This document shows positions 6,706-8,594 of a stretch of 8,594 nucleotides of DNA, piece by piece (position 1 is the stretch's first letter; each line of letters starts with the position of its first letter). Source of the DNA: Planctomycetota bacterium (GTDB lineage: Bacteria; Planctomycetota; Phycisphaerae; Tepidisphaerales; Tepidisphaeraceae); NCBI GenBank assembly GCA_029777755.1, contig JAKORQ010000384.1, positions 1 through 8,594 on the forward strand, read 5' to 3'. The position numbers and the translations under genes are program-made. The notes under the pieces are model-generated. The model searched no databases. It was not told the origin of the DNA and saw only the letters and a program-made list of their open reading frames with translations.

Positions 6706-6726
6706 ATCGCATGTGACAGATGCGAT
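6706..6726. repeat. Inverted repeat upstream of the deacetylase gene
   Basis: ATCGCAT and ATGCGAT are perfect reverse complements with a 7-base spacer (GTGACAG). Its 21-base span and one-helical-turn half-site spacing fit a dimeric regulator operator. It sits about 30 bases upstream of the weak -35 candidate, so it could be an activator site. A 7-bp inverted repeat is expected several times by chance in this window. Confidence 0.3.
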
Positions 6727-6836
6727 GATACTGGAGTGCCCCGCACTCGCCGCCGGCGCGACTGCCAACGGGCGCGCGGCAAGACTGCCGTATCCGCTTG
6801 CAGCTCATTGATCCCCAGAGCACCCGGTTTGCCAAG

Positions 6837-6860
6837 TTGCCCTACATGCTGATGTGGCAA
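6837..6860 (-). terminator. Bulged hairpin directly after the stop of the small acidic gene
   Basis: Plus-strand TTGCC, two unpaired bases, ACAT, loop GCTG, ATGT, GGCAA: a 9-bp stem with a 2-base bulge. It begins at the very next base after the small gene's TGA (6861-6863). No T-run follows on the minus strand. Position is the main argument for a transcript-end role. Confidence 0.4.
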
Positions 6861-7073
6861 TCACATGCGCCAATCGCGCTCGGACTCATCCTCGTATTCC
6901 TGCTCTTTCAGGTCGTTGAGCAGGTCCACATAGTCGAGGTCGTCCAGCTCGAACCAGTCAGGGATCGCGGCCGCGGATACCCCCCTTCGGTCCGCCAGCG
7001 CACTGATGATGCGCTGCCGAAGCTCCGGGTCGATGATTTCCCGTATCCTGATCATGACCTCAATTATTACCAT
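6861..7073 (-). CDS. Small acidic protein of unknown function (64-70 aa)
   Basis: I do not recognise the family. The protein is soluble and acidic, with a helical N-terminal part (IREIIDPELRQRIISALADRRG) and an acidic second helix (ELDDLDYVDLLNDLKEQEY, 42-60). Codon third positions are strongly G/C, as in the neighbours. The opposite-strand frame through the same DNA (6798-7145) reads as a hydrophobic mirror of the acidic stretch, so the minus strand is preferred. The start is uncertain: ATG at 7073 has no Shine-Dalgarno, and the second ATG at 7055 has GAGG only 2 bases away. The segment DDLDYVDLLNDLKEQ resembles the D-S-L-x-x-V-E-L helix II of acyl carrier proteins, with Asp at the serine position and a shorter preceding loop. 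That likeness may be chance. It is divergent from citrate synthase. Confidence 0.6.
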   Translation of the reverse strand: MVIIEVMIRIREIIDPELRQRIISALADRRGVSAAAIPDWFELDDLDYVDLLNDLKEQEYEDESERDWRM

Positions 7074-7077
7074 TCAC

Positions 7078-7097
7078 GTGCGTTTCTGCCCACGCAC
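7078..7097. repeat. Inverted repeat upstream of the small acidic gene
   Basis: GTGCGT and ACGCAC are perfect reverse complements with an 8-base spacer. The repeat begins four bases before the first ATG of the small gene, in the intergenic region shared with citrate synthase. It could be an operator or a leader hairpin. The stem is short and chance is a fair alternative. Confidence 0.25.
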
Positions 7098-7183
7098 CAA
7101 GTCCGCCGATTTGAGGCAAAAGCGGAAAATCACAGGCTTTCTTAAACGATGTGCCGCGTCAGAATGATTTCGAGGTAAAATTG

Positions 7184-7249
7184 ATGAGTTTGCCTTGTTC
7201 AAACTGCAGTCAGGACGAATATACTTCGCGACGCTTCCCAAGCCAGTGA
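7184..7249 (+). CDS. Candidate 21-codon mini-ORF upstream of citrate synthase (CxxC leader peptide?)
   Basis: An ATG with GAGG eight bases upstream (7172-7175) opens a 21-codon frame ending in TGA at 7247-7249, 13 bases before the citrate synthase ATG. The peptide begins MSLPCSNCSQDEY and is basic and polar after that. The CSNC pair and the good ribosome-binding site are the reasons to list it. A peptide this short has no coding statistics, and its frame may be accidental. If real, it could be a leader whose translation couples to citrate synthase. It conflicts with the promoter candidate at 7195-7225, which would lie inside it. Confidence 0.25.
   Translation: MSLPCSNCSQDEYTSRRFPSQ
7195..7225 (+). 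promoter_or_regulatory. Weak promoter candidate for citrate synthase
   Basis: TTGTTC (7195-7200) and TATACT (7220-7225) are spaced by 19 bases; shifting the -10 to AATATA (7218-7223) gives 17. The local sequence is more A/T-rich than the genes around it. The leader to the ATG would be about 30 bases and carry GAGAGGAG (7251-7258). Match quality is modest. Confidence 0.3.
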
Positions 7250-7262
7250 TGAGAGGAGACCT

Positions 7263-8549
7263 ATGGCTCGCACCGCGACGCTGACAATTGACGGCAAAAC
7301 GATTGAGCTTCCGATCGTCGTCGGATCGGAAGGAGAGATCGGTATCGACATCTCCAAGTTGCGTGAACAGACCGGCGCCATCACCCTCGATCCCTCGTTC
7401 GGGAACACAGGGGCCTGCAAGAGCGCAATCACCTTTATCGACGGCGATAAGGGGATTCTCCGCTACCGGGGCATCCCCATCGAGCAGCTGGCGGAGAAGT
7501 CACGCTTCATCGAGGTTGCCTGGCTGCTGATCTTCGGCCATCTGCCCAAGAAGGATGAGCTGGCCCGCTTCAGCCAGCGCCTGACCCAGAATGCCCCGCT
7601 GCATGAGGCCTTCAAGCACCATTTTGAGGGCTTCCCGGTCAATGCGCCGCCAATGGCCATGCTCTCGGCGATGATAAACACTTTGTCCTGCTTCCACACT
7701 CACTTCCTCCAGCTCGACGACGCTGAGGCATTCGAGGAAGCGGCCGCCCGCCTGATCTCCAAGGTGCGAACCATTGCGGCGTACTCCTACCGCCGCTCCA
7801 TGGGCAAGCCGTTTATCTATCCTGACCCGAACCTGAAGTATGTGGCCAACTTCCTCCACATGATGTTCTCTGAACCGTATCAGCAGTACATCGCCCCCAA
7901 GGAGGTGGAGGATGCCCTTAACCTGATCCTGGTGCTGCACGCCGACCACGAACAGAACTGCTCCACCAGCACGGTGCGGGTGGTCGGGTCATCCAAGGCC
8001 AACATGTTCACGAGCTGCGCCGCCGGCGTGTGCGCCCTCTGGGGCCCGCTGCATGGCGGAGCCAACGTCGCCGTGCTGGAGATGCTGGAGAGCATCTACC
8101 GCGGCGGCCTTACCCCGCAGCAGTGCATCGAACTGGCGAAGGACAAGAACAGCGGCTTCAAGCTGATGGGCTTTGGCCACCGCGTCTACAAGAACTTCGA
8201 CCCGCGTGCCAAGATCCTCAAGGAATCCTGCCACAAGGTGCTCAACAAGCTGGGCGTGAACGATCCGCTGCTTGATATCGCCATGAAGCTGGAGGAACTG
8301 GCACTCAAGGACCAGTACTTCGTCGATCGCAAGCTCTACCCGAACGTCGACTTCTACTCCGGCATCATCATGAAGGCGATCGGCATCCCGGTGAACATGT
8401 TCACGGTGATGTTCAGCATCGGCCGCATGCCCGGCTGGATCGCCCACTGGAAAGAGCAGCACGACGACGCCACGGCCCGCATCTCCCGCCCGCGGCAGAT
8501 CTACACCGGGCCGACAATCACCGACTATGTGCCGATGGATCAGCGCTGA
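7263..8549 (+). CDS. gltA: Citrate synthase, type II (bacterial)
   Basis: The enzyme condenses oxaloacetate and acetyl-CoA to citrate, the entry step of the TCA cycle, in the cytoplasm. The 428-residue length and full domain order match the E. coli GltA class, including the short N-terminal beta domain (ATLTIDGKTIELPIVVG). Catalytic residues are all seen: H264 (GPLHGGAN), H306 (GFGHRVYK) and D363 (NVDFYSG). Substrate-binding H229 (LHADHEQN), R315 (FDPRA) and R388 (SIGRMPGW) are also present. AGGAG lies four bases before the ATG (GAGAGG, six bases), and in-frame alternatives upstream are absent. It stands alone, divergent from the small acidic gene; a 24-bp palindrome covers its stop codon. 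Homologous methylcitrate synthases are usually shorter (about 375 residues), so citrate synthase is preferred. Confidence 0.97.
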   Translation: MARTATLTIDGKTIELPIVVGSEGEIGIDISKLREQTGAITLDPSFGNTGACKSAITFIDGDKGILRYRGIPIEQLAEKSRFIEVAWLLIFGHLPKKDELARFSQRLTQNAPLHEAFKHHFEGFPVNAPPMAMLSAMINTLSCFHTHFLQLDDAEAFEEAAARLISKVRTIAAYSYRRSMGKPFIYPDPNLKYVANFLHMMFSEPYQQYIAPKEVEDALNLILVLHADHEQNCSTSTVRVVGSSKANMFTSCAAGVCALWGPLHGGANVAVLEMLESIYRGGLTPQQCIELAKDKNSGFKLMGFGHRVYKNFDPRAKILKESCHKVLNKLGVNDPLLDIAMKLEELALKDQYFVDRKLYPNVDFYSGIIMKAIGIPVNMFTVMFSIGRMPGWIAHWKEQHDDATARISRPRQIYTGPTITDYVPMDQR

Positions 8550-8556
8550 TCCATCG
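8533..8556. terminator. 24-bp perfect palindrome over the citrate synthase stop codon
   Basis: CGATGGATCAGC is followed immediately by its exact reverse complement, with the centre between bases 8544 and 8545 and the TGA (8547-8549) inside the right arm. As RNA it could form a hairpin of about 10 bp with a 4-base loop. No T-run follows; the next bases are purine-rich (GGGGCAGGAGAAGGAAATC). It may end the transcript, stall or protect the 3' end, or bind a dimeric protein. A gapless 12-base arm is very unlikely by chance in a window of this size (roughly 1 in 2000 for even base use). Confidence 0.55.
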
Positions 8557-8594
8557 AGGGGCAGGAGAAGGAAATCAAAGCAGGCGCGTCTTCA

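Larger units (their letters stand above)
6619..6836. other. Non-coding gap upstream of the deacetylase gene
   Basis: About 220 bases between the deacetylase start and the end of the small acidic gene, both read leftward. A 60-codon minus frame here (6653-6835) has a Cys/Arg-rich translation without ribosome-binding site and is not called. The gap holds a weak promoter candidate (6650-6678), an inverted repeat (6706-6726) and a very GC-rich, self-complementary patch at about 6750-6780. No RNA gene was recognised. Confidence 0.45.

Noticed and set aside
6798..7145. A 115-codon plus-strand frame with a hydrophobic stretch, possibly a membrane protein
   Set aside because: The hydrophobic run (about IALGLILVFLLF) is the exact complement of the acidic EYEDESERDW region on the minus strand. 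Third-position G/C bias favours the minus-strand frame, and there is no good ribosome-binding site.
1..8594. CRISPR arrays, insertion sequences, phage or plasmid elements, rRNA genes
   Set aside because: No spaced direct repeats, transposase or integrase motifs, terminal inverted repeats or rRNA-like sequence were seen on either strand.

Overview
The window is ordinary-looking chromosomal DNA from a high-GC, Gram-negative-type bacterium. The evidence is strong G/C bias at third codon positions, an MreD-type cell-shape protein, a periplasmic Cache-domain sensor kinase and a type II (bacterial, hexamer-class) citrate synthase. Several proteins recall the Planctomycetota/Verrucomicrobiota/Armatimonadota range, namely the 155-residue hypothetical protein, the cytoplasmic NodB-like deacetylase and the citrate synthase. 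That placement rests on remembered family resemblance, not on a search. No mobile element, CRISPR array, rRNA or tRNA was found.

Layout, left to right. (1) 3-374, +: the C-terminal two-thirds or so of an MreD-like membrane protein, cut by the window edge. (2) 375-606: a non-coding stretch with three compact GC hairpins. (3) 607-1074, -: a 155-residue hypothetical protein with a D/H-rich motif, divergent from (4) 1132-1518, +: a single-domain response regulator. (5) 1530-3371 and 3405-4562, both -: a two-gene operon transcribed from right to left. The first gene is a soluble receiver-plus-histidine-kinase hybrid, and the second, 33 bp on, is a membrane Cache-domain histidine kinase. The response regulator converges on this operon with 11 bp between the stop codons. 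(6) 4681-5856 and 5869-6618, both -: a tightly spaced pair, a NodB-fold deacetylase (GTG start) followed 12 bp later by a DegT/DnrJ/EryC1/StrS sugar aminotransferase. (7) 6861-7073, -: a small acidic protein, divergent from (8) 7263-8549, +: a complete citrate synthase with all three catalytic residues. A 24-bp perfect palindrome covers the citrate synthase stop codon.

How the genes may work together. The receiver-kinase, the Cache kinase and the stand-alone receiver have the parts of one multi-step phosphorelay: periplasmic sensing, two kinase cores and two receivers. No DNA-binding or enzymatic output domain is present here. The deacetylase and aminotransferase probably modify an amino sugar for a surface glycan, but no glycosyltransferase, dehydrogenase or nucleotidyltransferase partner lies in the window. 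Citrate synthase stands alone as a TCA-cycle entry enzyme.

Nothing here looks like a defence system or a clearly new machine. The items most worth a second look are the small acidic protein, whose core resembles the acyl-carrier-protein helix II with the attachment serine replaced; a 21-codon CxxC mini-ORF directly upstream of citrate synthase; the palindrome over the citrate synthase stop; and the recurrent hairpins without T-tracts at gene ends.
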